Source: Vibrio neptunius (lineage in GTDB: Bacteria; Pseudomonadota; Gammaproteobacteria; Enterobacterales; Vibrionaceae). Taken from it: a stretch of DNA of 64,000 nt. The stretch lies in contig CP079859.1 in assembly GCA_019339365.1 (NCBI GenBank), positions 2,480,001-2,544,000 of the forward strand, in the 5' to 3' direction. A model generated the notes under the pieces. That model saw only the letters and a list, made by a program, of their open reading frames with translations. It was not told the DNA's origin and did no database searches. Position numbers and translations under genes: made by a program. Of this stretch, positions 44,587 to 54,339 are shown in pieces; position 1 is the stretch's first letter, and each line of letters begins with the position of its first letter.

Positions 44587-46005
44587 ATGATGAAACGACG
44601 TCAATTTATCAAAATGTCCGCTTCCTCACTAGCAGCAACCACGATCACGAGCATGACTTCATTGTTAAGTGCGTTACCGGCACAAGCAAAAGTCAATGAT
44701 TATAAAGCCATGGTATGTGTTTTTCTCTATGGCGGTATGGACAATCACGACACCATTATTCCCTATGATAATGCAAGCTATGCTCGTTGGGCCGATATTC
44801 GAAAAGATATGGTTGAGGCGTATCCAGTACCAAGAAGGAAAGAGAACCTCTTGAAGATAAACTCATCCGGTCGTTTTGGTCCTCGCCAATTCGCTCTTCC
44901 CCCTGAGATGAAAAACATTCATGCTCTATATCAAAAAGGTAACGCCGCCATTATCGGGAATGTTGGCCCATTGCATGTGCCGACTAATGCAGAACAGTAC
45001 AAACGAGGTTCCGTGTCACTGCCTAGTAGACTATTTTCTCATAATGATCAGCAGTCGACTTGGATGTCTGGAGATACTGAAGGGGCTCAATTCGGGTGGG
45101 CAGGACGCATCCATGACAAATTACTTGAGCAGGGCACCAGCCAAAGCAACCCGTTTAGTACCATTACCTTGTCGAATGGCGAACTCCTCATATCTGGAAA
45201 GAAAACGGCACCCTATCACTTAATTGATGGGCGAGCGCCAGATATTACCTTAACCACACCAGGAGTTACTGGACAACCGGACTCTGAGTCCACTTACAAA
45301 GGCGATATTACTTCATCAGTGGATGGTTTACCGAGTGATCTCAAAACGTATTTTAGTAACGACCGACAAGCTATCTACTCTAAGCCATTTGAACGAGATT
45401 TGGCGAGTAAACAAGCGAAGTCTTACTCGTATAATTCACATTTCAATCGCGTGGCGTCTGATAAAGTATCGGTACAATTTCCTAATACACACATTGGCAA
45501 TCAGTTGAAAGGTGTCTTTTCGACTATTTTAGCGCAGAAACAATTAGGCCCAAACAGACAGTCGTTTGTCGTTAGCATGGGAGGATTTGATACGCATTCA
45601 GGCCAGCCTGAGTCATTGTCCAAGCTGCAAACTCAATTGGACGAAGCTATTGGGGCCTTTTATAACGCTCTCGAGAATCACAGTTTAGCCAATCAAGTAG
45701 TGAGCTTTACCGCATCGGAATTCGGCAGAACTCTTGCTTGTAACGGGGATGGTACAGATCATGGCTGGGGAGCCCATCATTTTGTGATCGGCGAATCCGT
45801 TAGAGGAGGTCAAATTTATGGTGATTTACCCAAAGCAGATTTTGGGCATGAATACGATGCGGGAAACGGCCGCCTTATTCCTACCACTTCTATAGATCAA
45901 TACGCTGCGAACTTCGCTAGTTGGATGGGCTTGGAAGAAAAGGAGATTCGTAAATTGTTTGTCAATCTCGATTCGCTAGGAGTTAGGCCCGTGTTTTTGG
46001 TGTGA
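44587..46005 (+). CDS. DUF1501-domain protein (Tat-exported), pair 1
   Basis: A 472-residue protein. MMKRRQFIKMSASSLAATTI carries an RRxFI twin-arginine motif and a signal ending ALPAQA. The DUF1501 domain (alkaline-phosphatase-like fold) shows MVCVFLYGGMDNHDTIIPYD at the start, SMGGFDTHSGQPESL and ASEFGRTLACNGDGTDHGWG near the end; the last carries the conserved D-H-G-W of the family. Usual length. Translationally close to the DUF1800 gene. Probable periplasmic metalloprotein of unknown activity. Confidence 0.92.
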   Translation: MMKRRQFIKMSASSLAATTITSMTSLLSALPAQAKVNDYKAMVCVFLYGGMDNHDTIIPYDNASYARWADIRKDMVEAYPVPRRKENLLKINSSGRFGPRQFALPPEMKNIHALYQKGNAAIIGNVGPLHVPTNAEQYKRGSVSLPSRLFSHNDQQSTWMSGDTEGAQFGWAGRIHDKLLEQGTSQSNPFSTITLSNGELLISGKKTAPYHLIDGRAPDITLTTPGVTGQPDSESTYKGDITSSVDGLPSDLKTYFSNDRQAIYSKPFERDLASKQAKSYSYNSHFNRVASDKVSVQFPNTHIGNQLKGVFSTILAQKQLGPNRQSFVVSMGGFDTHSGQPESLSKLQTQLDEAIGAFYNALENHSLANQVVSFTASEFGRTLACNGDGTDHGWGAHHFVIGESVRGGQIYGDLPKADFGHEYDAGNGRLIPTTSIDQYAANFASWMGLEEKEIRKLFVNLDSLGVRPVFLV

Positions 46006-46039
46006 GTGTGCGTCTATTTCCAGTCTAAATGAGGTTTAT

Positions 46040-46067
46040 ATAGGTCAGGTAACCTGACCTATTTTTG
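46040..46067 (+). terminator. Terminator after the DUF1501 gene
   Basis: ATAGGTCAGG, TAA, CCTGACCTAT, TTTTT. The remaining bases to 46,317 contain an unexplained 8-bp stem (CAACGTTT / AAACGTTG at about 46,274-46,293) and nothing else. Confidence 0.8.
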
Positions 46068-46317
46068 AACATGTGTGCATCATTGATACACACGAACTCT
46101 ATATTGTGCTGTAATAGCGCCATTCCCTAGCAACTCTTTCACTGTCCTACTTTTGGATTGGTCGGATTGACGAGAACAACTAGTCTGCCGAGCCGCCACT
46201 CTGGCTTGGGCGCACATCGCTCAGCTAATCACCTGATAAAACAAGACGCCAATAAACTACCCAAACACAGTGTCAACGTTTCAGAAAACGTTGTTAGCCA
46301 GTCTTCAGCCGTAGTAT

Positions 46318-46341
46318 CTCAGCACCCTATCGGTTGTACTT
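46318..46341. repeat. 24-bp exact repeat (partner at 42,517)
   Basis: Codes the last residues (KYNR and stop) of the MazG-like protein on the minus strand. Confidence 0.85.
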
Positions 46342-46611
46342 GGCCTTATTTAACGTTTCTTTAAGTTGATGTGTGTGTTCTAGATTAACACCATGAATAT
46401 TGGCTATGGCACAAACATAATACAGCACATCATACAACTCTTCGGCTATCGAACCTTTTAACTCTTCTAGTGAGGGTTGACCACTTTGACCGTTGCGGAT
46501 TGACTCAGATAATTCACCCACTTCTTCTATTAGTTTTAAAAAGTAGTGCTCGGATTGCTCTGGTGCATGGTCAAAGCTTTTAATGTGGTTTTGTAATTCA
46601 GATAGCTTCAT
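46327..46611 (-). CDS. MazG-like nucleotide pyrophosphohydrolase
   Basis: A 94-residue protein of the all-alpha NTP pyrophosphatase class. KLIEEVGELSESIRNGQSGQ gives the EExxE metal-binding motif, and GSIAEELYDVLYYVCAIANI the second metal motif (ExxD). Such short MazG-type enzymes hydrolyse non-canonical or damaged dNTPs to monophosphate and diphosphate. Start at the second of two candidate codons (46,611), AAGGA upstream. It stands alone between the two DUF1800-DUF1501 units. Confidence 0.85.
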   Translation of the reverse strand: MKLSELQNHIKSFDHAPEQSEHYFLKLIEEVGELSESIRNGQSGQPSLEELKGSIAEELYDVLYYVCAIANIHGVNLEHTHQLKETLNKAKYNR

Positions 46612-46741
46612 CACATCCTTTATTCATGTTTTGTTCAACAGCATTGAAGCGCAATGCGCGGGTTAAGCGACTTCTGTTACCGGTCTCGAGAAATAAGTTG
46701 GATACGTCTGGCGAATATGGCGCTGCTCTTCAACCATGTTT

Positions 46742-47020
46742 TTAAAAGATGGGCCTTTTTTTCAGCTTAACAATCACCTCATTTTGATCAAATCGAAGCA
46801 CACTTCCTTCAAAGGTCACTTGCTTGTTATTATGTAAGTGAATCGTGCCAGACATGGATAAGCCTTTATACCAGTTGGTAAACGTGTTCTTTACCACTCG
46901 AATCCCACCCTCAGACACTTCGGTAACATGAAACAATTCATTAGAAATACGTACGGAAGGTCTCGCCCTTCTGGGGTACTTCAATCGATAGTATTTACGT
47001 TTTTGTTCAAAATCACTCAT
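46742..47020 (-). CDS. PilZ-domain protein
   Basis: A 92-residue single PilZ domain. RKYYRLKYPRRARPSVRISN contains the RxxxR segment that binds cyclic di-GMP, and VTEVSEGGIRVVKN corresponds to the (D/N)xSxxG motif with E-V-S-E-G-G. PilZ proteins are c-di-GMP receptors acting on motility, biofilm or virulence functions in Vibrio. AGGAG precedes the ATG at 47,020. No clear partner nearby. Confidence 0.85.
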   Translation of the reverse strand: MSDFEQKRKYYRLKYPRRARPSVRISNELFHVTEVSEGGIRVVKNTFTNWYKGLSMSGTIHLHNNKQVTFEGSVLRFDQNEVIVKLKKRPIF

Positions 47021-47316
47021 CACAATCTCCTATTACTTCGAGTGATAACGTCCCGAAGAGTCTTACATATCTAGTGACCAACAGTTATTCAGATTAATCA
47101 AATTCCCCGATAGTATAACTGTCGACTATTGAAAGAAAATCTTTAGTGCTAGTTTTTGCGCTTGTGATCTTGGCTCGCCATACAACCTTTCACCAACAAT
47201 CCGTAACCCACTGATTTTAAATAACTAAAAACCTCAAAAAGCCAGTATTACAAACCGCTTTACAACACGAAGTTTTGCGCATACATTGCACACATCTTAA
47301 TCATTAGGTTCATTCC

Positions 47317-48207
47317 ATGTCACAACAACGTACTGGCAACTGGATGGCTGCGTTGTCATTCCTTTTGTGGGGTTTATTGCCACTCTATTATCAATATCTC
47401 CCCAACGCCGCTCTGGACGAATTACTGACCGTTCGATTGGTCGCATCGGTACCCTTTGGCGTTTTGATTGTGTTGTTGGTCACTAAAAAAATGCCAGACT
47501 TTTCGGCTATCGTGCGTGATCGCCGATCTTTGGGCATCACTTTGTTGGGCAGTACCTTAATGTCGATTTCTTGGTGCGCTTTCACATGGGCCATCACCAA
47601 CGATCGCGTTATCGATGCCAGCTTGGGCTTTTTCATCAGCCCATTAACCATGACAGCACTGGGTGTCTTCGTACTGGGTGAGAAACTGTCGCTGGGCAAA
47701 AAAGTGGCGTTGATTCTGGCGACCGCCGGATTAAGCTATCAGGTGATGCAATATGGGCAAGTGCCCACTATCGCTCTGACTATGGCGATTTTCTTTACTT
47801 TGTATGGTTGGTGTAAGAAGAAAATTCAATACGAATGGAGCACCTGCCTATTTGTTGAAGCGCTTGTACTATTACCGTTTGCACTCGGTTACCTTGTATT
47901 CAAAGAAGTCACCGTTGGAGCAGAATCGCTGCACTCAGGCTGGGCAACCTTTGCTCTGTACGTAGGTGCTGCGCCTGCCACCTTGATCCCTCTAGTGTTC
48001 TATTCTCTTGCCATTCGTTGGACCAGTATGTCAACGGTTGGATTGATGCAATACATAGAGCCGTCGATCCAGTTTCTTCTGGCGATTTATTTGTTCGGCG
48101 AAGTTTTCGATGAAGTCAAACTGGTGAGCTTCAGTCTGATCTGGGCGGGCTTGCTGTTCACGATCGCAGAAAGTGCCAAGAAGCGAATGGTTCTGAATCG
48201 CTCATAA
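47317..48207 (+). CDS. rarD: RarD-type EamA-family transporter
   Basis: A 296-residue inner-membrane protein with ten predicted TM segments. MSQQRTGNWMAALSFLLWGL, then PLYYQYLPNAALDELLTVRL matches the RarD start (WG..P.Y......LL..R), and SISWCAFTWAITNDRVIDAS followed by LGFFISPLTMTALGV is the characteristic EamA repeat 1 end. RarD is a drug/metabolite transporter superfamily member; the substrate is not established (chloramphenicol sensitivity was reported for relatives). It has its own terminator. Confidence 0.92.
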   Translation: MSQQRTGNWMAALSFLLWGLLPLYYQYLPNAALDELLTVRLVASVPFGVLIVLLVTKKMPDFSAIVRDRRSLGITLLGSTLMSISWCAFTWAITNDRVIDASLGFFISPLTMTALGVFVLGEKLSLGKKVALILATAGLSYQVMQYGQVPTIALTMAIFFTLYGWCKKKIQYEWSTCLFVEALVLLPFALGYLVFKEVTVGAESLHSGWATFALYVGAAPATLIPLVFYSLAIRWTSMSTVGLMQYIEPSIQFLLAIYLFGEVFDEVKLVSFSLIWAGLLFTIAESAKKRMVLNRS

Positions 48208-48239
48208 AAATCCAAGTGCATCAAGTACACTTGGATTTT
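48208..48239 (+). terminator. Terminator of rarD
   Basis: AAAATCCAAGTG, CATCAAGTA, CACTTGGATTTT. Confidence 0.85.
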
Positions 48240-48301
48240 GACAGCTGTCGAGGGTCGTTCAACCGCTCACTTTGGCTTTAAGTTGCTTATCTCTTTCAGT
48301 A

Positions 48302-49648
48302 TCAGCAAGCTTTGAACAGAGGGAGAGTCTGAGGTTGGATTGAATCTGTCAACGTGTTGTCCAGCGCAGGGAATAACTGATTAATTCCTGTCTCAGTCAG
48401 CCCTAACCACGCCATCAAGCTCGCATGAAGCTGATCTGAAGAGATAGTTGGAATCACTCGGCCACGCGAAAGCAAGTAAGGACTGGTCTCAGATAAATCC
48501 GGATACTCACCGACAATGGCTTGCCCTGCCACACTGCCTCCCAAGACTAACGCATGGCTAGCCCAGCCGTGATCAGTCCCATCTGTGCCGTTTGGAATCA
48601 GGGTTCGACCAAATTCAGAATGGGTAAAGGTTGTCACTTGCTCAAACAAACCATTGTTTTCCAGTGCCAATTGGAAAGCGGCCATCGCTTCTGCCAGTTC
48701 TTGTAGCAAAGCCGTTTGACGGCTGATTTGAGCTGAGTGGGTATCGAACCCGCCCAACTTGCAACTAAAGTACTGTGCTGGATGTTGGAACTGGTCCTTA
48801 TGCAGCAGCAGTTTAAAGACGGCTTTCAATTGTTTACCGATGCTCGTTGCTGGAAATACGTCTGGGATCTCGGCATTGAGAATGGTACTGAACTGCTTAT
48901 ACATTTTGGTTGAGTCGACAGCAACGTCTGCATAATGAGATTGGAAGATATTGCTGTAACTGCCAGTACTTTGCAGTTGATCGAACAGATCACGCGAACG
49001 TTGATCGTTGAAAATGTCACTGGGTGGCTTAGAACCGACCGAGTTGGATTGGGCTTCAATGCAGTTAGTCCACACTTGTGTGCCACCCATATCAAACATC
49101 GGTGACAACTCATTCAAACTGCGCAGCATAGAGCCAAGCTCGGTGGATGTCTTCGCGCCAAAACCTTCTTTCGACAGTGACTTAGTGGCGTGAGATTGAA
49201 CCATAGTGGATTGATGTGAGTGACTGAACAGGTGTGCCGGACGAGTGCTTTGATCGTAATTCACATTGTTGACGCGCTGAGTCAATGGACCTAGGTTCAC
49301 TACAGGTACAAGGTTAGCACTGTCCCAATAAGGTTTAAGAGCAGCCATCGCTGGGTTAAGTGCCAGTTTGGCCTCGTCGTTGATTGCGTCTAAGTCAATA
49401 CAGGTTGTCTCATCTATGGCCAAGTCGCCACGCAGCGCACGGTATTGACTGTTGGCATTCGCAGCGGTTGGGATGAGCATGTTGTAGCCATCGTTACCGC
49501 CAGCAAGGTCAATACCAACAACGGCACGATATCCGTTTTGGCATTGATTAAACGAGTCAGCAAAGGCAGGAAATGCCGCGAGATTCAGCGCAGAAACACC
49601 CACACCAGCGGAACCGGCTTGTAAAAATCGACGTCGAGTTAAGTTCAT
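48302..49648 (-). CDS. DUF1501-domain protein (Tat-exported), pair 2
   Basis: A 448-residue protein. MNLTRRRFLQAGSAGVGVSA has a perfect RRRFLQ Tat motif, and AAFPAFADS the cleavage region. The domain core VVGIDLAGGNDGYNMLIPTA, KLGGFDTHSAQISRQTAL and HSEFGRTLIPNGTDGTDHGW is collinear with the pair 1 protein, including the final D-H-G-W. It is 5 bp downstream of the DUF1800 gene. The pairs are clear paralogues but far from identical, so the duplication is old or one was acquired. Confidence 0.92.
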   Translation of the reverse strand: MNLTRRRFLQAGSAGVGVSALNLAAFPAFADSFNQCQNGYRAVVGIDLAGGNDGYNMLIPTAANANSQYRALRGDLAIDETTCIDLDAINDEAKLALNPAMAALKPYWDSANLVPVVNLGPLTQRVNNVNYDQSTRPAHLFSHSHQSTMVQSHATKSLSKEGFGAKTSTELGSMLRSLNELSPMFDMGGTQVWTNCIEAQSNSVGSKPPSDIFNDQRSRDLFDQLQSTGSYSNIFQSHYADVAVDSTKMYKQFSTILNAEIPDVFPATSIGKQLKAVFKLLLHKDQFQHPAQYFSCKLGGFDTHSAQISRQTALLQELAEAMAAFQLALENNGLFEQVTTFTHSEFGRTLIPNGTDGTDHGWASHALVLGGSVAGQAIVGEYPDLSETSPYLLSRGRVIPTISSDQLHASLMAWLGLTETGINQLFPALDNTLTDSIQPQTLPLFKAC

Positions 49649-49653
49649 GATGG

Positions 49654-51138
49654 TTACCCCTGTGTGATGAATTCTGGTGAAAGCAGTGCGTTCATGACAA
49701 GATTCTTGATCTCTTTGTGCGAGTCAGATTGGCGACTTGGGCACTTAACAAGGTAATCGATGTAGCATTGGCGTGCTTGTTCACTCATTCGGTAAGCAAA
49801 CAAATGTTCGTTAAGGTAATCCACAACACCTTCGTCATCAAAAGCAAGGTAACGTGTGAATAACGTCTCATCCATGTACCAATCTTGCCCTGCTTGTTCA
49901 ACCTGAGCAATCAACCCACGGAATTGACTGCCGTACTGATAGATGTCGTGCCATTGGTACACGTTGAACTCAGGCGCAACCAGACCATTAAAATCAGTGT
50001 GGTTTGGCGCATCATCCGGTTGGTAGTAATAGAACACAGAAGGGGCAGATAGCGGCAAGGTTCGGTTATACCAATTGAACTGTTTAGGCCACATCATCAC
50101 ACCGTCACGTCGCTTCACTTGTAGCGCGCGCATCGCATGGATAAAGACTGACAGTGGGTCACGCAGTTTGCCTACTGTGTTACCGGAGCGCAGGGCGTCT
50201 TTGTCGGTTAAAATCGCAATCACTAAAGTTTGCATATCACCACCGGAGCGCTTGAATGCACGGCGTACACGACGAATATAGCCCGCTCTAGGGTTACTAG
50301 TCACAAGCTTGTTGATGAAGAATTTGCTCACAAAGGTGTAAAGCGTGTTTTGGTTCATCAACCGTTCAATCACAGCTTCAAGTTCGTCTTCTGCACTTAC
50401 GCCAGCCGGGAACTTCTTACCAAGAATGCGTTTTTCACCCATGTCGTGTTCGCCACGTGGCTCCATAGGCTGGCTGTACTTGTCGTTACCGCGAATGTCG
50501 GTAAATTTCCAACCTGTAAACACACGAGCTAGCTCTTCAATGTCTTCTTGGGTGTACGACGCGACTTCTTTACCTTCTGCGTCTAAACGTACCTCACCGT
50601 TGTTACGCAGTTTAACTGGCCCAAGCGTGAAAAGTTGTAGCAGTTCTCGTGCGTAGTTTTCATCTGGAGCTGTGAGCTCATTAGAAACGTTGTTTACGAA
50701 GGTCAGGTATTCACCCATGATTGGCGATGTTGACACAAAACGAATCACATCACGGAAGTTAGCAAACGCATTATCGAGCAACCCATCAAAGTACTGGCAC
50801 ATATAGCGGCGCTTAGAGGCCGCACTCAATGCCGGATCTTTTACGCTCACCACAAACAGCTGGGAGAGCGTATATGCGATGCGTTGGCGCAGAATATCTT
50901 GCCCTTCGACCGTCATGCGTGTCCAACTGCTGGCGTAATATAAGCTTTGCCATAAGTCGGGTACGTTGAGTTCATCTTGCTCAAAGTGCGCCAGCCAAGA
51001 AGAGGAAGGAATAAGTGTTTGTTGAGCGACCCAATTTTCAATGCTTCCTGATTGAACAAGGTCATTAATGTCACGCTGGGAACCCCCGAACGTACATTGT
51101 TGCAGCGTTCGTGCTGCGTCTATATAAGCCTGATTCAT
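49654..51138 (-). CDS. DUF1800-domain protein, pair 2
   Basis: A 494-residue protein with AARTLQQCTFGGSQRDINDL at the start, LRQRIAYTLSQLFVVS, PDENYARELLQLFTLGPVKL and LSAPSVFYYYQPDDAPNHTD near the end, all collinear with the pair 1 DUF1800 protein. Unlike that protein it has no signal peptide (MNQAYIDAARTLQQ), so either it is not exported alone or it travels with its Tat-exported partner; this is inference. Upstream 51,139-51,360 probably holds the promoter. Confidence 0.9.
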   Translation of the reverse strand: MNQAYIDAARTLQQCTFGGSQRDINDLVQSGSIENWVAQQTLIPSSSWLAHFEQDELNVPDLWQSLYYASSWTRMTVEGQDILRQRIAYTLSQLFVVSVKDPALSAASKRRYMCQYFDGLLDNAFANFRDVIRFVSTSPIMGEYLTFVNNVSNELTAPDENYARELLQLFTLGPVKLRNNGEVRLDAEGKEVASYTQEDIEELARVFTGWKFTDIRGNDKYSQPMEPRGEHDMGEKRILGKKFPAGVSAEDELEAVIERLMNQNTLYTFVSKFFINKLVTSNPRAGYIRRVRRAFKRSGGDMQTLVIAILTDKDALRSGNTVGKLRDPLSVFIHAMRALQVKRRDGVMMWPKQFNWYNRTLPLSAPSVFYYYQPDDAPNHTDFNGLVAPEFNVYQWHDIYQYGSQFRGLIAQVEQAGQDWYMDETLFTRYLAFDDEGVVDYLNEHLFAYRMSEQARQCYIDYLVKCPSRQSDSHKEIKNLVMNALLSPEFITQG

Positions 51139-51625
51139 TTTTATTTCCCGTAGGTGTCTTATCTTTGTTAGTTAAGCGTCCTTTGTTACGGCAATATTTA
51201 AAGGTACCCAGCACCTTTAAATCGTAATTGATATTTTTGATATCAATAATGTAACAACCACAGATTTACTGTGATTTTGCTGCACAATCTGAGAATTAAA
51301 TGGGGCATCTTTTAATCAAAAGAGACTTATTTTTGTCACCAGTTACTCGGTAGAACAGTGACGAAAAGAAACGATTTGGCAAAACATGAGGCGAAACAAT
51401 GGGAAAGCTTTCTTCGAGTCTGAGATCGGCGAATATTGCTCGATTGATGACGCGCAATGTAGCCTGCATCCACCAAGCAGACAGTGTTGGTCATTCAACT
51501 GATTGGAGTCAAAACTCCCCTATCTATGAAATAGGCAACCCACAACCTTCATATGGGCGATGTTTAATCTCTACAGTGATTAAATTTATACCAGTGATTT
51601 TTTAAAAAATATCGATAAGACCAAC

Positions 51626-51673
51626 TGAACTGCCCCTCAATAATTGGTTGTCCACTTATTGAGGGGCAGTTCA
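51626..51673. repeat. Long perfect inverted repeat (18-bp arms)
   Basis: TGAACTGCCCCTCAATAA and its exact reverse complement are separated by 12 nt. No coding frame uses it, and there is no T-run typical of a terminator. The surrounding gap 51,139-51,754 shows no convincing gene. Confidence 0.85.
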
Positions 51674-51754
51674 AGCAGGAGAAGGTTTAAAAAGAAGTTT
51701 AAATCCGTCTTGGCCACAGTCAGCAGCAGGGCAGCACAATTGTCACCAAGTTCG

Positions 51755-52033
51755 CTAAGCCTCAACCTCTCGCGGTACGTTGTTAGAGTTCCCGCAAGAG
51801 GTTAATGCCTTGCTACCCACAGGTAGTAGTGTGTAACTGATATTCAATGCATCAAAATGGTCCAGTAGTGTCCGATATTGGCGACAATGAAAGCCCTTTG
51901 CCAATGCGACATCCATGCTGCTTTCATAGTTTTTTCCATCTCTTTTTATTTCTGTTACGTAATGACTGAACCAAACCACCTGTCCCGTCGCCCTATCTTT
52001 TTGCTTGATATGAACTTTTAGCACCCACAGCAT
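51755..52033 (-). CDS. Small hypothetical protein
   Basis: A 92-residue protein: MLWVLKVHIKQKDRATGQVV, WFSHYVTEIKRDGKNYESSM, DVALAKGFHCRQYRTLLDHF, then LPVGSKALTSCGNSNNVPRE. It is beta-rich, soluble and has two Cys. No known motif and no strong ribosome-binding site, but the composition is coding-like. Function unknown. Confidence 0.5.
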   Translation of the reverse strand: MLWVLKVHIKQKDRATGQVVWFSHYVTEIKRDGKNYESSMDVALAKGFHCRQYRTLLDHFDALNISYTLLPVGSKALTSCGNSNNVPREVEA

Positions 52034-52272
52034 CGTGCACTGATTCTCTTTCTACGGTCGGCTATACTTGGCTAATCCAAGCAGCCCATCCCAGTTAAAA
52101 AACACGATACTATATATGGATTACTTCCTCTAACACTGTCATTTTTATGTTAAAACCACTGGCGGTAAAAAAGGCGGTGTGTCGCCCTGTATCAATAGCT
52201 CCCACATAGAGAGCTTCATTACTCAAGCTAAACCACCTTAATCAGCCTTGCGACGCAATGAATGGAAGCAAT

Positions 52273-53692
52273 TTAAAATGAAAGGTTAAGCACGTCTTGC
52301 CACAGTAGACCAATCGCCAGCAAAGCCACCACACTCAGTAAACCAACCCCCGCCTTCTCTTTACCTTCAAACGGATTGATACCCTGCTCTTTCTTGGCCC
52401 GAACAAAGAAAACCAAGCCTGGCACATACAGAATCGCGGAAAGTAACAGATAATTGAGGCCAGAGGCATACAACAACCAAAACCCATATAAGGTCGCCCC
52501 TACCCCTACGGCAAGTAAACTGCCGCGATTTTTTTTGTTCAATGGCCAACTTAAGCACATAAGCACCGACCAAAAAGTATGGTACGAGAATCATTTCGGA
52601 AGCGATGATCAATAAGGTGTCATACGTGCTACCCGCAAACATGACAAAAATAAGAGAAATCTGCACCCAGATGTTGGTCAATGTTAACGGCCTTACCGGA
52701 CTGCCAGCCTTGTTTAACTTCGCATAACTGGCGGGGAACATTTTTTCTTTAGCGCACAAATAAGGCGCTTCAGATGCTAAAACCGTCCAGCTCAAAAAGG
52801 CACCACACACCGACACTAACAAGCCAAGACTTATGATGTATTGCCCCCATGGACCAAGGATATGAGTCAGCACTTTTGCCATTGATGGGTTTTGATAATG
52901 CGCCAACTCAGTGGGCTTAATCACTCCCATCGAAAGCAAGGTCACCAATACATAGATGGCTAACGCGGTGAGTAGACCCAGTATGGTCGCTCGGCCAATA
53001 TCCTTGCGATTGCGAGCTCGGCTAGAGACCACTACTGCGCCTTCAATACCAATGAACACCCAAACCGTCACTAGCATGGTGCTCTTTACTTGCTCAAGCA
53101 ACGTATGTTCTTGCCCAAAATGCAGGCCAGTGAAGTCAACGGTAAAGGTATCCCAGCTAAACGCAAACAGCGCGCAAAGTATAAAAACGAGCAGTGGTAT
53201 TAGCTTGGCGTATGTCGTAACCAGGTTGATCAAGGCAGCCGTTTGGACGCCACGCAATACTAACCCATGTACCATCCACAGAAGAGCAGAAGCCCCTATG
53301 ATTGACACCCAGGTGTTACCTTGGCCAAAAATCACGTTATCGGGCGTATCGAATAACATGCCTAAGGTGCTAAACACAATGACCAGATAGGAGACGTTGG
53401 CAAGCATAGCGCTGAGCCAGTATCCCCAAGCAGAGCAGAAGCCGACAAAATCACCGAAGCCTTCTTTGGCATAACCAAACACACCGCTCTCTATATGAGG
53501 CTTATGGAACGCAAGCTTTTGAAATGAGAATGCAAGGAAGACCATACCGATTCCAGTGATCGACCAACCCATCATGACTGCCGCTGGACTGGCTACAGAG
53601 GCCATATTTTGTGGCAAGCTGAATACACCAGCACCTATCATTGAACCAATGACGATGGCAGTGAGAGAGCTTAGCCCGAGTTTATTGTTCAT
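52273..53692 (-). pseudogene. APC-family basic amino acid/polyamine antiporter, frameshift near the 3' end
   Basis: A 12-TM amino acid transporter of the APA type. IVIGSMIGAGVFSLPQNMAS is the conserved substrate-binding unwound helix GSxIGAGVF; LLVSVCGAFLSWTVLASEAP is the usual TM8-TM9 region. Arginine:ornithine antiporters of the ArcD type have this layout. After AYVLKLAIEQK a run of eight T (52,529-52,536, plus strand) breaks the frame; with seven the protein continues NRGSLLAVGVGATLYGFWLL and ends at 52,273, about 473 residues. Broken as written; a homopolymer error is likely. Confidence 0.85.
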
Positions 53693-53990
53693 TTATATCC
53701 CGGATTTTAAATTTAACGGTTTCGCCAATAGCCATATTACGAAGAAACCCCAATAAGAGGCAGAGCTATTATGACTTCTATCGCAAACAAAGGCTGACTA
53801 TCAGACACTTCATTGTGACCGATCAAACCAAACTCACATGTTAATATTTAATTTTGCAATTTGAAATATAAATAGAATTTAATGCCATTAACCAAGGCAA
53901 CTTTCAGGATAGAGATACTAGTAAGTTCTTCCAGTTAGAAAATACCACTAGAGGGGCTTAAAAATGAGCCATAACATCAGCAAAGAGAAC

Positions 53991-54019
53991 AAAAACAGGG
54001 CCTCAATAGCCCTGTTTTT
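53991..54019. terminator. Terminator
   Basis: AAAAACAGGGC, CTCAATA, GCCCTGTTTTT: perfect stem. The gap 53,693-53,990 otherwise only holds the probable promoter of the antiporter gene. Confidence 0.85.
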
Positions 54020-54026
54020 ACGTTGA

Positions 54027-54252
54027 TTAGTGAGGAGTGCCAGCTGGGTCAAAGCCGAAATCTGACTGTTGGTAAATGTCGGCCAGCGCTTTTTCTTTTT
54101 TTCGACTTGGTAGAGCGTCTTGAAGCACCAACATCATATGCTTCCTGTGACTCCAAAGCCTTTTCATGCGCTTTTGCTGAGCGAATGAATTCTGGGTTGT
54201 TTAGCGCCTTCTGACGTAGGCGATTGACACGTTCAAGGGTTTCCCACAACAT
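54027..54252 (-). pseudogene. Small helical protein with probable frameshift
   Basis: GGAGG precedes the ATG at 54,252. The frame reads MLWETLERVNRLRQKALNNP, EFIRSAKAHEKALESQEAY, then becomes basic and odd, ending at 54,049. In the alternative frame the sequence reads LVLQDALPSRKKEKALADIY, QQSDFGFDPAGTPH and stops at 54,027, directly before the terminator, which looks like the natural C-terminus. One extra base around 54,125-54,130 would explain this (total length ~74 residues). Family not recognised. Confidence 0.55.
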
Positions 54253-54339
54253 AACTCACCTCCACAATCTGTATTTATATACAGTATAGATATCCTCACT
54301 AATAACTCAAGTGAATACTGTTTATTTGAACAGTTGTTT

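Noticed and set aside
51399..51605. A 68-codon plus-strand frame upstream of the inverted repeat
   Set aside because: Weak composition and no homologous look; nothing supports translation.
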